Assembly (NCBI RefSeq): GCF_037126465.1
Contig: NC_088205.1
Span: 32,099,482-32,163,481 of the forward strand
DNA: 64,000 nucleotides
Source: Ornithodoros turicata
Taxonomy: Eukaryota; Arthropoda; Arachnida; Ixodida; Argasidae
Direction of reading: 5' to 3'
The notes beneath the pieces were generated by a model, which was given only the letters and a program-made list of their open reading frames with translations, ran no database searches and was not told the origin of the DNA. Below, piece by piece: positions 45,158 to 57,073 of the stretch; within the stretch, counting starts at the first letter, position 1; each line of letters opens with the position of its first letter. Both the position numbers and the translations under genes were made by a program.

Positions 45158-46983
45158 TATGTGTTTGTTCACTTGCCGATTGTTGGCCAATTCGTATTTC
45201 TCATGTTATGCGCATGATTGTAAGAAGCAACTTGCTGTAGCATCTGGCATTTGTTCACATCTTGGTTTGTTATGTTCGTCAATGCTCCGATGGTTTTCAC
45301 ACCATGTTTTTTGGGTTTCAACAATTGCAGGCAGTTTGTCGTTCATTTGCTGACTTTTGTTTGCTGCATCCGTAGATGTCAGGCAGTGGATGCAGCAGTG
45401 CGCTGCTTTTTTCTGTGTTCATGGGAGAGGAAAGAATTCCATATTCATGTTAGAGCTATAGTTTTGAAAAGCTCTCATCCTAGAATATAATACCCTTTCT
45501 TGGATACCAGCTGACGGCACAGCCGCACGTGTGGTCAGAGGACTGCTATATTGCTATGCATGGTCGCTGGTGTTGTTACACAGCTATAGACGATAGCATG
45601 TGTCATTATCCTTTTGCTGTCGGCATTACATATGCTTTTGCTTCGGAAGTATTTGTGAGGACTACATCTGCGTGAAGGAGGATGCTAGCCCCCTTGTCTA
45701 GAACAACATGAGCTTATCAATAGAACACAGATTTTCATGCAAATGCATGTCTTTTTCTCGACTGGTTTCATATCTACACGATGCAAAAATGCTTTTGGTC
45801 TTGGTTCGGGGCCGACTAGAAGGTTCTATGGTATATTTAAATGCATGTTTGGCACATTATGGCATATTTGACAGGAAATGAGTGCATTGCTGCGAAATAA
45901 ACCCGAGACAAGGAGTACAGACAAATTCTCGTTGTACTCCTTGTCTCGGGTTTATTTCGCAGTCATGCACCACCTTGTCAGCACCATTTCGCTTTTGTCA
46001 AACGCGTGCACATTGCATATTTTGAGTGCACATTGCATATTTTGCCAAATTTTCATAAGGCCAGGTGCGAAAGCTTTCGTCTTTTTTCTTCTTTCATAGA
46101 ATGTATTGTTGGTTTTGGGAAGGCTTTGGGTCACCTTTTGCAAAAATTCTGGTCAGAATAGAATATTTTCCATGTTTCAAATGGGTGTGGTGTCTGACCT
46201 CCACCCTGGCTGCTCCAACTGCACGAAATACATAGGTTCAGCATCAAAGCAGTGCTGAGAGCACGATGTTCACAAATGTTCGAGGTCTCTTCTTACAGCT
46301 AGGCACTCAAGGCTCGTGCCCTTGCTTTCCACTGGAGTATGTTCATTGTTCGTGCATTGTCGATGGGCAATACTTCACCTTCGCCACTTTCTTTACCGTT
46401 ATGAAGACGGGCACCATTTGCGTTTTAACAGGGTGGTCAGAACTTTTCTGATATTTTGAAGTTTTTACTGTATATCTCGAAGATTTTTCGTGCATAGTTG
46501 CATGCATATTTCAGTTAGTGCATGTTTATCTGCACTCTACTTATCAACAAGTATTTTCATGAATACCTGAACTCTTATGTTAATTTATTTCACAATATCC
46601 TAAGGGCCTCATGGGTACTACATGGGAGGTAAAGGTACAAAATACTCGCAATTTGAACCCACGCGGCGTAGGTATTGACAACAGAGCCTGACAATGTAAT
46701 CATGAAATATGTGCGCAGATTTGTTCGCAGAACGACTCAATCATTTACGACTGCAAGTGAGTTAGGAAGTCCATACCAATCAACGACAGTAATACAGGAG
46801 AATGTCAAATGAGCTACTATTGCAACTGAAGCAATTAACCTCATTAGAATGACCAAGATGTAGAAACACGACATTGGACAGTTTTGCACTGCTCATAGGC
46901 ATAGTATGAAAGATGAATGAGAAGGAATAGCTGAATCAATAAAACATTGGGTTTTGGATGTGGAGGACTCTGGGCCCACTAGT
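45158..46983. other. intergenic, one palindrome only
   Basis: AT-rich sequence without a recognisable gene. The palindrome at 45891-45961 is listed separately. Confidence 0.45.
45891..45961. repeat. perfect palindrome, 29-bp arms, 13-bp loop
   Basis: The arms TGCGAAATAAACCCGAGACA... and their inverse match at all 29 positions around a loop GACAAATTCTCGT. An RNA from either strand would form a stable hairpin. No flanking duplication was noticed. Confidence 0.85.
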
Positions 46984-47694
46984 TAGAGCACTGCACGGGC
47001 CGCATTCTTAGGCCCAGGCCCGGCCTTCCTTTGATTTACTTGCCCGGGCCCGGTCTGACGGCTCCGTGCCTTGCCTGGGCCCGACCCAAGCCTGAAGAAT
47101 TTATAGGTTTCCCAACCCGGACCCTACCTGAGCCTGAAAAATTTATAGGCTACCCGGCCTATGTAGCGGGCCGTAAAAGTTTACCGTGACTAACTAACAG
47201 TGGCGTAACCATGACCTACTAGATTATAACGACCACATCATACTCGGCAACCACTATGAGGAGCCCATCTGCACGATCCGCTAGAGGCACTACTCATCGG
47301 CCTGCGAGATCTACATAATGATTGCACAACTGAAATTTGAACGCGTAGAAGCAGACGTAGCAGACGACGGCAACAGCTCCTATAAAACACGTAGACTGAT
47401 GATGATAATCAACTTTAGAAAGAAGCATCTCTCGTGGGACATCCACCATTTGTACAAAAATACTAAGGTAAGGTAAAGTACACAGTATTGTAGAAATTGA
47501 GGAAGCAGTAACCAGGTCGATGAGTAGCACCACCGCTAGCCTCCAAACGCAGCGCTGGGAAGTATGACATGGTCGCTATAATCAAGTAGGTCGTAGGCGT
47601 AACACAGGCTCGAGCCCGACCTAGGCACGCAAAAAGAAGGCCTTACCCGACCTGGCCGGGTTTTCGGGTAGGCCCCAGCCCATGCAGTGCTCTA
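46984..47694. mobile_element. 711-bp MITE with TAGAGCACTGCACGGGCC ends
   Basis: TAGAGCACTGCACGGGCC at the left is inverted as CATGCAGTGCTCTA at the right. The flanks CCACTAGT and CCACTATA agree at 6 of 8 positions, compatible with a decayed 8-bp hAT duplication. Subterminal parts are rich in GGGCCCG words. It shares its ends with the split element at 55559-61235. Confidence 0.78.
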
Positions 47695-48644
47695 CCACTA
47701 TAGTTCTCTTCCCTGCACCTTGTTTCTTCACGACAGCCTTTTTAATTTGTCTCTGTGTACGTCATGGGTGTGTCAATCACGTTTCCTCCAAGAAAAGCAA
47801 AAGATGATGCTTACTGATTCTATTGCATTCTTACACACTGTCTCCCCGTTCTTCTCTCTTTCCTTTGGCTGTCTGTTTCGGATGTGCTGAACCCATGTAC
47901 CTGTGAAGTAGCTCTGCTGTGCATTATTAGTGGACATAATTACCACTAGCTGTCGTAAGGGCCAAGCTGCAGGATGGAAACAAGTTAAAGGAACTGGCAT
48001 ACAGCTGCTTGGCACAACTGTATTTCATTGATCTACTACCGGTGCAATAGCTGGGATGAACGTTGTCGTATGCAGAGCTTTATCCATCGATGAAGGAATC
48101 TTGTATCTTCTACCCAGTCTAAATATGCAAGCACATATACATGTATTATGGATTCTTTTTTACAAGTGAATACGAGAGAGAAAAGTAAAGCACATTTATT
48201 TTACTTTGTAGAAGCTGTTCACAGACTGCCTTCATATTCAATGGGTACTGCCTAATAGGTGCATATTTTCTGTTCTCCCATGTATCGTGTTACGAGATCT
48301 ATTCCAAGATCGACAATTTAAAAAGTACCCGGCTGTATTAGCTGATAACTTATTTGCTCGTGTAGTTGCCACAGTACAGTTAAATCTGGCTGTGGCCATG
48401 AACCAGTATTTTACGGGGGCTCAAATCAAAATAAAACTAGGTCACAACCCTATTTCTTTTGTGCAAGTTTTGTCATGGCATCAACAATAATTCGGATGGA
48501 GCAATTATTTGATTCTTTAGTGCTCTCCTGTTTTGCTCCAGAGTGCTCCAGAACGAAGATGCCTGATTCCGAGAATTCTCCCATGTGCTCAGTGCATGCC
48601 TCCCATGATAGCTTGTCTCCTTCTGCATTGCTTACATTTATATA
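47695..48644. other. intergenic, nothing recognised
   Basis: No gene or bounded repeat was seen. Confidence 0.4.
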
Positions 48645-49325
48645 CAGGGTGTCCACGGTAACTATGGAAGTAATTTTTTTAAATAGAAAAATCACTTTTT
48701 CCCAGTTTTAACCAATGGCAATGTACTCTACGCCTAAAGGCCCAGGCAAGCTTCTGTAACGATGCATTAATTATCAACGATAGAAGATTGACCTAATGAG
48801 AACATCGGATCCCTTGGGGTCACTGGTAACTGGCGCGAGGAAAGGGCCTGGAAATAAGGTGCTCTGGTGGTCATTTTTCGACGCTCAAGTAGAAGCGCTC
48901 CCGTTTTCATTTCCTGTGTATGCGGGGGTGGGAAATGGCTGTTGCACCAATCTGTCTCCCCTGCGACAGTGTTTTCCTTCCCCCGCATACTGAGGAAAGG
49001 AAAACGGGAGCGCTTCTACTTGAGCATCGAAAAACGACCACCAGATCGCCTTATTTCCAGGCCCTTTCCTCTCGCTATAACTCTCTCGATTTTTGTTCTG
49101 AAAACGGTAATGTTACCAGTGACTCCAAGGGATTCGATGTTCTCATTGGGTCAATCTTCTATCACTGATAATTAAAAAGGTTAATTAATGCATCGACACA
49201 GAAGCTTGCCTGTGCCCTGTTAGGGTGGGCATTTAGGCATAGAGTACATCGCCATTGGTTAAAACTGGGAAAAGGTGATTTTTCTATTTTTAAAAATTAC
49301 TTCTATAGTTACGGTGGACACCCTG
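48645..49325. mobile_element. 681-bp fold-back MITE (CAGGGTGTCC ends, TA target)
   Basis: Almost the whole element is an inverted repeat: two arms of about 300 bp around a centre near 48935-48985. Ends are CAGGGTGTCCACGGTAACTA and its inverse (GTTACGGTGGACACCCTG). TA lies on both sides. The arms carry the inverted words AAGCGCTCCCGTTTTC and GGGCCTGGAAATAAGG. No coding capacity. Confidence 0.9.
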
Positions 49326-49458
49326 TATGCCCTGTCGTTCTGGGTAGCGTTGTCCATCAAGAGTAATGATCATCATCTGCTACTAGATTCGCCCAAGCTT
49401 GCTTCCTGACATATGAGACCACACTGTGTAGATAAAGTAGGCACTACAGAACACGCTG
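49326..49458 (-). other. presumed 3' flank of the FDXACB1-like gene
   Basis: This short interval lies between the fold-back element and the stop codon. No canonical polyadenylation signal was identified with certainty. Confidence 0.35.
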
Positions 49459-50218
49459 TCACCTTAGTTCAACTCCAAGCTGTTGTTCTGCAGCTGTACG
49501 GACGACCTCATGCACACACTTTGCCGCCTCTCTGGTGAGTGCACGATTTAATGACCTGTAACAAAACCTGTAGCACATGCTGGTACGTCCACTTTTCGCA
49601 TCTTTGTACCTGTCTAAGAGGAAAAGGGTGTGTAAGGAGTCCCCAGCAGCTAGCCGTGCAACTTTTAAAAATCTAGTTTCACTAAATTCCTCTGGTATCC
49701 AGAAGCTGGAGTCCATCCAGTGTTCTTCAGGGTAGAGGCTCTCTTCACAGTCTAAGGGCAGCAATTGGTGCCAGTCAACCATGTTCAACTGTGCCATGGC
49801 TGTTTGTTCAAGTTTTATGGACAACACCTGACAGGCATCAACTATGGTGATAGTTCCAACACATAGATTGCCGCACAAAAGGTGTACTGTGGAGTCCATG
49901 TCTTTACACTCACACATGGCTTGACAACACTTGTCTGTCAGAACAGTTGCAAAGTTCAATGCTTTGCTGAGAAAGTCCTTGGCATCATTTAATTCTCTAA
50001 GTTCGACCACGTGGTTAAAGGGTGGATCTAGAGGTGACGTCGATTTCCTTAGAACAAACATGCAACGACACTTGATGTTTGCTTTGCAGTGGAACACCTC
50101 ACTGATCCCCCAGTCTCTTCCACTGATAATGGAGATAGAATCTTGCTCATCGTTGATCAAATCTTCAATTTGGCGGCCAACCATATGGAGTGGATGAGAA
50201 TCCTTCGAAAATGCAGCC
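49459..50218 (-). CDS. FDXACB1: FDXACB1-like last exon with FDX-ACB domain
   Basis: An open frame of about 252 codons follows CATTTGCAG on the minus strand and ends at 49459. Its last 90 residues (from FSETRFLKVARLAAGDS to the stop) form the FDX-ACB domain. The preceding part contains SFWIPEEF. Confidence 0.85.
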
Positions 50219-53200
50219 CTGCAAATGTAGACATTGTTTCATGTACTGCATGCTACGTGAAAGGTTCCAGCAAAGACCTTCTGTCACTGAGGCCGTCTTA
50301 CACGTGCCCCCGAGCACCGCGATACCTAACTAGCTGCATGACCACTTCCCACCTTTTGCTTCAGCCAATGTTTTGCATCAAACGGGAATGATTATCCCCT
50401 GTGGGCTCAGCACCCGTCCATGCAATGGTGAAAATCTTATGCAAATTAGCAGACTATGCCCAGCAACAATGACTTTACAATTATATTCTTAACATCCAGA
50501 AATGATGGAGAATATGTGTGTGTACTTTCTTGACTCACACTTTGCAACGGCAAAACTTAGAAAACTTCAATATAAGTGGTCAGATTGCCACATTACATAC
50601 CCGTAGAAAGTGCACAGGACACATAACTTTGACATTACAGGTGGTGTTCTGTGCCACACCACTCCTAAACAATGGGCACGTTAAGTGGCTGCTCCGGAGC
50701 GCGAGTGTTTGGCACTTCTACCGTTATGTGGTTACGCTCGTACTCCGAGTTTCATACGCGAGTGCGCTCTTCACAACACAGCTTTTGGAAGGTGTACGAA
50801 AAAGGGGTATCATGCTCCGTCACGTAACCTCTTCCGTCCTCTCCACGGAAGCGAAGAAAGAGGACGTGGGGCAGCAGCAGAGCAGAGAGCAGAAAAAAGA
50901 GAAAGGGAGAAACGGCAGCACAGAGAGCGTGTTCAAGCGTCCAAGTGCCATTTAATAGCTGCTCCAGGAACACGAAACTCTGAGCGCCCGAGAAGGAGTA
51001 ACAGAGCAGCTACTAAACAAACCCATTCAAACACTGCAACACCCTTGTGCGTTTCGACGGGCTGCTTTGAGTGGTGGACCACGCTTGATGGTTAGAGAGC
51101 TTGATACACCTTGGCAGTTTCCGAAGCAGAACAATTAATTGCTTCTCTGTGGTGTTGTTGTCCACTAAAGTTCCTCCTATGTCATCTTGACAACAGAGTA
51201 TGCTAAGGAACCTATCCAGGTACAAATCTGTCACAGGCTTTGGAGAATTTGAGCCACATTGCCTGTTCTTGCAAGCACATTACATACTTCAATCGAATGA
51301 TGTGTTGTGTTTGTCCCTCTATGTTTATCTGCCTCATCTCACTACAACGTTGCATTACATACGTTAGTCATTTTTTCTATTGCTCCTATATGTTACACTG
51401 TTTTTACACTGGTTTTGCATATGTCTATTGGTGAAATTGTTTAAGAGAGGCTCGCACATTTGCATAGAGCTACTCAGTGTTTGCCTGAAAAAAGCCATCG
51501 TAGTTGCATGGACTTGCCAAATAAATATGCTGCAACAGACGCCTTTTGTGTGATATAACAAAGTTTTAGCCTTCATTCTGATGTTGTAATTAGCCTTGGA
51601 GGACATGTTTTACCATGGTGAGAAAGGAGAGCACACCTTTAGATGCACGTGATTCTTAAGCACACACAATTCTCACTTACACGTAGTTACATTGTATAAC
51701 ATGAACGTAAGGGGACTCTATGCACAGGTCAAATGTTACATCATGGCAAAGCTTCACTCCAGATTTTATTTCAGATAAAAGCTATTGTACATCCTGAAAA
51801 AATTGGTCAAAAGACCATCATTTCAAAAGACCAGTGGTGAATAGACCAGAAAAGTAGTAAATATATGCCATAGAATGACTTTGCAACCACTTTAAGTGGT
51901 ATAAACCGGACAATAGGTCGAGTCTTGTCCTGTCCCCCCCCCAAAAAAAAGAGAGAAAACTGGGCATGAAGAACTGCCGTCACCCTGTAAGCCGGTCAAT
52001 GGGCTTTTTCCCCCGTAGTTTTCTCTTCAGAAGAATGGGTTCTACATCAGACCGACCTATAATCCGGTTTATACAGTATGTCTTTCTGCTGATTTTCATT
52101 CTGACGCACACATTCGAGGAATAACTGAAATTCACATTCTGAGTCTTTCACAAGGTCACACATAATTCTCTGCGTTTTTCCCCAGCTTAGTGCAAGATTG
52201 TGTCTGGCATGTACCATATACGAAGATTTACATTGCGAGCTTCAATTTAATTTACTGCTCTGGCACAAGGAGTAACATTTCCTAATGCAGCAGCACAGAA
52301 CTTACAATGCACTTGACAGTTTCATCATCCGCAGCTTAGTAATGGCTCCGTATTTGATTAGTCTGCTGCTGCACAAGGAAGTAGTGCATTCAACAAGCTA
52401 AGGCAATGGTGAAAGACAGACATGCAGAGCCGTAAAAACTACGCTGAACACACAGCTTTGAACACGGTTGGAAGCACTCACAAACAGAGAGAGTTTGCAG
52501 AGTTCTGTTTTAAATTCTGTGTTAGCACTGCAAAGCAACTGTAACTGTGAATGGTGTACAGAAGAGAAAGGACAACAGGAAGGAGTTGGGGATGGGGTTT
52601 AGTATGCATCCCGGGCCAACTTCAGGGGGAACTATGCCGAAGTCTGCCGGAAAACCAAGAGAAAACCTCAGACACCATAGTCAGTGGTAGGATTCGAACC
52701 CACCACCTTCCAGCCTTCAGCACAACCTTGGCTACCACCAACGAGCAGACGCTTTAATCCGCTCGGCCATGCCACTGGTCCCTGATATGCTACCATAACA
52801 AAAAATATATTGTTGCCTTTACCTGATACATTCTACCATGTAGTCGTGTTGATGGCCAAGATCATGGACAATAGGGAATCCACGCCATTCAAATATGTGT
52901 GTCAATGCACCTTCAATGCTAAATGGCTTTGCTCCACTTCTGCAATGAGCCGCACGTTTAACCATGAGCAACACGTGTCAGAGTATGCACAAAAATACGG
53001 GCTAACCTGTACCCAATTGGATTATAACCAGCATACTCTGCGGCCTTGAAGGACCGAACAGCAGTGAGCACCAGTCCGCCGTAAGCAGCCATTTCCACCA
53101 CCTTCCAAGTGTCGTCCTTTCGCCTGTGCAGACTGTCAGCGGGTGTTCCTCCCTGGCCCTTGCACAGTGTCATCCAGATCTCTCCCTTAGGTGCCAACAG

Positions 53201-53685
53201 TTGGCTGGCACTGCAAGGTTTTATCGTTGTCATGTTGTATAGCAGCCTTTGCGACGTGCTTAGAAGGGTACCTGGTGAAGAAATCTTTCACAAGTTTTCT
53301 GTTTCTACAGATTTTCATCTTTCCTCCGACGTGGGGAAAATTGAAGATGATACAATCAAACTTGTCGGTATATATGTTCGGATGTAAATGTAGACAACGT
53401 GCGTCCACATTCGTCAGTACACGCGCTCCTGAAAATGCCAACAGGGAAGTTATTCGCATATATGACTTCGAGAAAAACGCATTTTTAGCTGTGCTTCTCG
53501 ATTCAATGCCTCTTACCCATTGCATCTGCCTGCGACATGTATTTCTGTTGCTCTGTACTGTATGGGTTCTGTTCCTGCGAGCAGGTTGCTATGATTTCCG
53601 TATGTTCGAGTTTTCCCAATAAGGCTACTGTAAACGAGAAATTGCCTTCTCCAACAAGCAAAATGCGCCACTTTCTTGGCTTCAT
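49459..53685 (-). CDS. FDXACB1: FDXACB1-like protein (Rossmann part plus FDX-ACB domain)
   Basis: The N-terminal exons show the BMT5-like Rossmann motifs: RILLVGEGNFSFTVAL, DCIIFNFPHVGGKM, and WMTLCKGQGGTPAD. The last exon carries the FDX-ACB fold (FLKVARLAAGDS, LLDRYKDAKSGRTSMCYRF) known from phenylalanyl-tRNA synthetases. The joined protein has about 470-520 residues; human FDXACB1 is about 620, so part of the middle is either shorter or missed between 50219 and 52836. Exons 1-4 join in consistent phases. The start is the first Met, 150 bp from the divergent neighbour. The biochemical role of this family is poorly established. Confidence 0.85.
51110..51262 (-). CDS. candidate middle exon of the FDXACB1-like gene
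   Basis: A minus-strand open frame between an AACAG acceptor and an AAG|GTGTAT donor encodes VTDLYLDRFLSILCCQDD and VLLRKLP. It lies where coding sequence is missing relative to vertebrate FDXACB1. Phase does not join directly to exon 4 (phase 0), so another exon or a different acceptor would be needed. Weak. Confidence 0.3.
52560..52781 (-). repeat. tRNA-derived SINE (Ruka-like)
   Basis: On the minus strand a perfect A box (TGGCCGAGCGG, 52759-52769) and B box (GGTTCGAATCC, 52690-52700) form a tRNA-Leu/Ser-like head with a long variable arm. A non-tRNA body with GTTTTCTCTTGGTTTTCC and GAAGTTGGCCCGGGATGC follows. RNA polymerase III promoter boxes are intact. Ixodid ticks carry an abundant tRNA-derived SINE, Ruka; identity is from memory. 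The 3' boundary is approximate. Confidence 0.8.
52837..52939 (-). CDS. FDXACB1: FDXACB1-like exon 4
   Basis: 103 bp between ATTGCAG and ATG|GTAGAA. The product SGAKPFSIEGALTHIFEW matches the family FHVEGALNHIF segment. Phase 2 in, phase 0 out. Confidence 0.85.
53007..53210 (-). CDS. FDXACB1: FDXACB1-like exon 3
   Basis: 204 bp between CCTTGCAG and ACAG|GTTAGC. It encodes LLAPKGEIWMTLCKGQGG, TPAD and AAYGGL, matching the motif CRGQGGTPAD and MAALGGL of the family. Confidence 0.9.
53272..53428 (-). CDS. FDXACB1: FDXACB1-like exon 2
   Basis: 157 bp between TTTTCAG and CCAG|GTACCC. It encodes VLTNVDARCLH, FDCIIFNFPHVGGKMKICRN and RKLVKDFF, the second conserved Rossmann block. Confidence 0.9.
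53517..53685 (-). CDS. FDXACB1: FDXACB1-like exon 1
   Basis: 169 bp from ATG to ATGG|GTAAGA, phase 1. It encodes KPRKWRILLVGEGNFSF and IATCSQEQNP, the glycine-rich nucleotide/SAM-binding loop and second strand. Confidence 0.92.
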
Positions 53686-53835
53686 CCTGCGAAGGGCTTT
53701 TCTTGTCCCTGGTAGCAGACGAAAGAACTACAGCGCAGGCGCCGCCATTTTGGTTTTGTCCTAAAGCTGCCCGCTGGCCGACGATGCAACACATGAGCTG
53801 GTAACACGTTGGGTGCAAATTATTTGGTAAATCTG
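53686..53835. promoter_or_regulatory. 150-bp bidirectional promoter
   Basis: Two start codons face away from each other across 150 bp. The interval contains GCCGCCATTTTGG (53741-53753), a YY1-type site, overlapping GCGCAGGCGCC, which resembles an NRF1 site. No TATA box. Such a compact, GC-rich, TATA-less arrangement is typical of housekeeping gene pairs. Confidence 0.6.
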
Positions 53836-54088
53836 ATGTCTAGTTATAGTCTTCGCACTCCCAGTCAGCAGAAAAACTATCGTCAAATGGCACAAATGGT
53901 GGACGCGATCGTGACACAGAGGGTTGCGAGGTTGCGTGATCGTTGCAAACCTCCCATCGCTGAAGATATATATGATGAAATTGTAGCGTTAATGGAAGAG
54001 AAGTTGGATAGTGGTAAAGTTGCGAGTCTTCTGACAGTGACAGAAAAAGCCAGAAAGTACTGGAGGACACATGGGAGAGAATTTGTGG
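53836..54088 (+). CDS. unrecognised gene, exon 1
   Basis: 84 codons plus one base, from ATG (MSSYSLRTPSQQKNYRQMAQ) to donor GTGG|GTGAGT. The product is helical and charged (VDAIVTQRVARLRDRCKPP, IYDEIVALMEEKLDSG, LLTVTEKARKYWRTHG). An upstream in-frame TTG is not needed. It joins in phase to the exon at 61481. I do not recognise the family. Confidence 0.72.
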
Positions 54089-55558
54089 GTGAGTGACGTT
54101 TACGGTCTTTCAAAAGTTTAGGCCTTATACCTGTACGGCGCCGTAGCGTCGTCTGCTTTGATCAAGTGGCTTTGATATGCAACCTGCATGCAATAATTGT
54201 TTATTTTAGGTGTGTTGCTAGCATATAAATGTTGCTAGAGCAGAGAACAACACGCTGTTCTATTTTGCATACTACCAAGCTTAGTGCGCACACAGTGCTT
54301 TAATCTTTGTAGGACTCAGGGGTTTGCGCGCACTGTTACACACACTGTAAGGTTACACTTTTAGCGTAGCTTTACCATGCTGTAATCTGGGTCATTCCAT
54401 GCCAAACGTACCAGACACTGCATGCGCTTGACCATCCCTGATTTCTTTCAGATACTGTAAATTGTGGTTCATTGTTCCTATGCAGCCAAAGCCTTCCCGG
54501 CTTATTTTATACGCCTTTTTTCTTTTTTTCGCTTCGTGGGCGCCTCTTGAACATTGCGCGATGTAACGTGTGACCTACCTGGTGCAAAGAAAGAAAGAAA
54601 AAAAAGAAAAAGGAATCTAACGAAAAATAGCTTTTTCGCAAATTCCAACCAAACCTCTTCTGAGTGAAGGCAAAGAATAACACTTTCGTGCGAATGCCCG
54701 TTGAAGGTTGACCGACACTTTTTATCGAGATTTGATGTCCTGAGAAAACTGTAAAAATTCGAGAGCTTTTGTAATTTTTCACGGAACTGTGCATTTTTTT
54801 CAGAGCCATTTACACTGTTTAGCGCTGTTGTCTAGGGGGCATAGAACAGTTAAAAATATTTTTAGGCGTGCAGACTTGGAAGACTACGCAGAAAAAATAA
54901 AAGAAAAGAACTATAAATTTCGGAAATATTGGGCTGGGGTGACGCAAAAAGTTGTTGCACCGGGTGACGCGTACCGCCATTGCTCATCACACCGCAATCA
55001 TTTTCCTTCGCAGGGGAACCCCCAATCAATACATGCAGGAGAGAAGGCTACGTCAAAAGTATGCAAATAAGCAGCGATTGGGCCGCGAAACTTTACAAGG
55101 GGGTCTAGCCTTGACTGCGGAAATAAGTAGCACACCGCCTGCGAAAGCAGGAACCTTTCTCAATGCTCTGAAACAAACAAACAAAAGAAATCTGATCTCC
55201 TTGTGCAGGGGCGGATCTAGGATTTTTCCGAGGGGGGGGGGGGGGGGGGGGTCCGCTCTGAACAAGTGTCAGGTGCATGCTGGGATTAGTCCATTGAACC
55301 CTATGTTCAAGACTGGAATTGAGGGCCCTGGACCCCCCCCCCCCCCCCCCCCCTAGATCCGCGCCTGACCTTGTGCATATTTCCGTTATTCAGGTATCAG
55401 GTATTCCATTCCAAGAATTAGACGTATGTCATCTTTGCCATTGAGATTTCACCTCAACTCATTATTTCTTGTGGAAATTTCCTCACCTCACCGTCTGTGG
55501 TACCCTCATCTACCCTCGTGAGGATGCCGACCTCTAGGTATGAACATACACCGTAGCC
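54089..55558 (+). other. first intron of the unrecognised gene, left part
   Basis: Non-coding, with short A-rich runs near 54595-54610 and the small hAT MITE at 55206-55367. No exon was identified; the open stretch near 54866-54960 lacks convincing splice sites. Confidence 0.45.
55206..55367. mobile_element. 162-bp hAT MITE (CAGGGGCGGATCTAGG ends)
   Basis: CAGGGGCGGATCTAGG is inverted as CCTAGATCCGCGCCTG. The flanks TCCTTGTG and ACCTTGTG agree at 7 of 8 positions. Long G and C runs lie inside the ends. No coding capacity. Confidence 0.88.
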
Positions 55559-55816
55559 TAGAGCACTGCGCGGGCCTCATTCTTAGACCCGGCCTGAGCT
55601 CGGCCTTCCTTTGATTTACCCGCCCGGCTCCCTACCGGGCCCTGCCCGAAGAATTTCTAGATACATGGCCCGGACTGAGAAATATATAGGCTACCCTGCC
55701 CAGAGTAGCGGGCTGTAAAAGTTGACCGTGGCTAACAGTGGGGTAACACAGGCTCGAGCCCGACCCGACCTAGACCCAAATGGTCAAACCCTTGCCCAGG
55801 CCCGTAAAAAGAAGGC

Positions 55817-56622
55817 GGGTGATTTCACGTCGGGGCAGACAGGTTGGTCCGGGTCACACCTTCGACTTGTGTAGAAAAAATATATATTGTAGCCCAATGT
55901 CTGTGTAGAAAAATCACGCAAAAATTAAGTCCGTATGTTGTTTGGTTACGATTTTAAAAATCGCTAAAGCTGACAATGTGCGCTCCCCGTTTTTGCGTCG
56001 CGGCGTTTTTTGCCTTGTTCAAAGCGTCGTAGCTCCGGAGTTTTTTAAGGTATCCAACAGAATCTCCGTCGTGAAATGCACAGCACCCGGTACTCACCGC
56101 CTACGAACTTTGGCGGTTCTGGATGCCACCATTAATTTAAAAAAAAATCGCAAACTTTGCAAAAAGTCCAACACTTGTTTGAATTCGTCGCTCTATTTCT
56201 TAGGCAGATTTACGAATTGAGCAATGAAATTTACATCACCGTACTCGGCAAGGCAAGCTCTTTCGATTGGTGCAGGTCTCACTTTTCTGGGTTAGATAGT
56301 TCTTGTCGTACAGGCGCTGTTGTAGAAGACACTCACTGAAAATTCAACAAGTTTAGACCCTCAGTTCCCAAAAACACCAGCTTTAATTTCGTCCAAATTT
56401 CTTTCAGTGCTAGACAAATGTGTCGTGATTAACCGCCAATAATCAAATTTTGTCTCAAAAGACCGGCCGAAGAAGCGCGCTCGTTTACACTGACGTCCAT
56501 TCGCGGGGCCTTGCAGCCTAGTCTTTCAAGCCGAATGAAAGGATTAGAAGTACGCTTCCTGTTCGGATACCTCATTTTGTTGCTTCCACGAGGGCTGAGA
56601 TAAAGGAGGGGTCCTAACATGA
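55817..56622. repeat. left terminal inverted repeat of the 5.4-kb transposon
   Basis: About 806 bp matching 60378-61181 in inverse orientation with small differences. Confidence 0.85.
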
Positions 56623-57073
56623 ATATAAGAACACTGTATTATATTTGTGGGTGACGGGAGTACGATACTCCCAGGCGTTGCTTTATTGTTACCACAGTGG
56701 CTTTGGCCCACACACCACGACTCCCATCTGGGCGTGTCAAGGACGGTACCAATTGTTTTCAGTTGAATTAGTATGCCCTGTTTACGTTTTGTGCCATCTA
56801 TTCAAAATGTCTCAGAGTTAAACAACATTGATGGAGTTACGGTGAGCCTTACGCAATTCTCACGAATTCCGCTAATCTTGATTGGAAAGAACAAACAAGA
56901 ATGAAACAAAAAAAGAAAGAAAGCTTGTTTTATTCTCGCAAAGTCGATTGATAACTGTGGGTAGTGCCAGCTGTAATTCTGGAGACTTGTGACTTGTGAA
57001 TAAAAATAGCCTTTACTGATATCAACCAGTTTATTCCGAGTAACATTACTTGCAGCCGATATGTTCCACGGGG
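56623..57073. other. transposon interior, downstream of the transposase
   Basis: No gene was seen between the left inverted repeat and the transposase stop codon. Confidence 0.4.

Larger units (their letters stand above)
50219..52836 (-). other. FDXACB1-like intron region
   Basis: It contains the tRNA-derived SINE at 52560-52781 and one candidate exon at 51110-51262. The rest shows no recognisable coding sequence. Confidence 0.45.

Noticed and set aside
54866..55070. Additional exon of the unrecognised gene
   Set aside because: The TTTTTAG acceptor is plausible, but no matching donor or phase was found, and exon 1 joins exon 61481 directly in phase.
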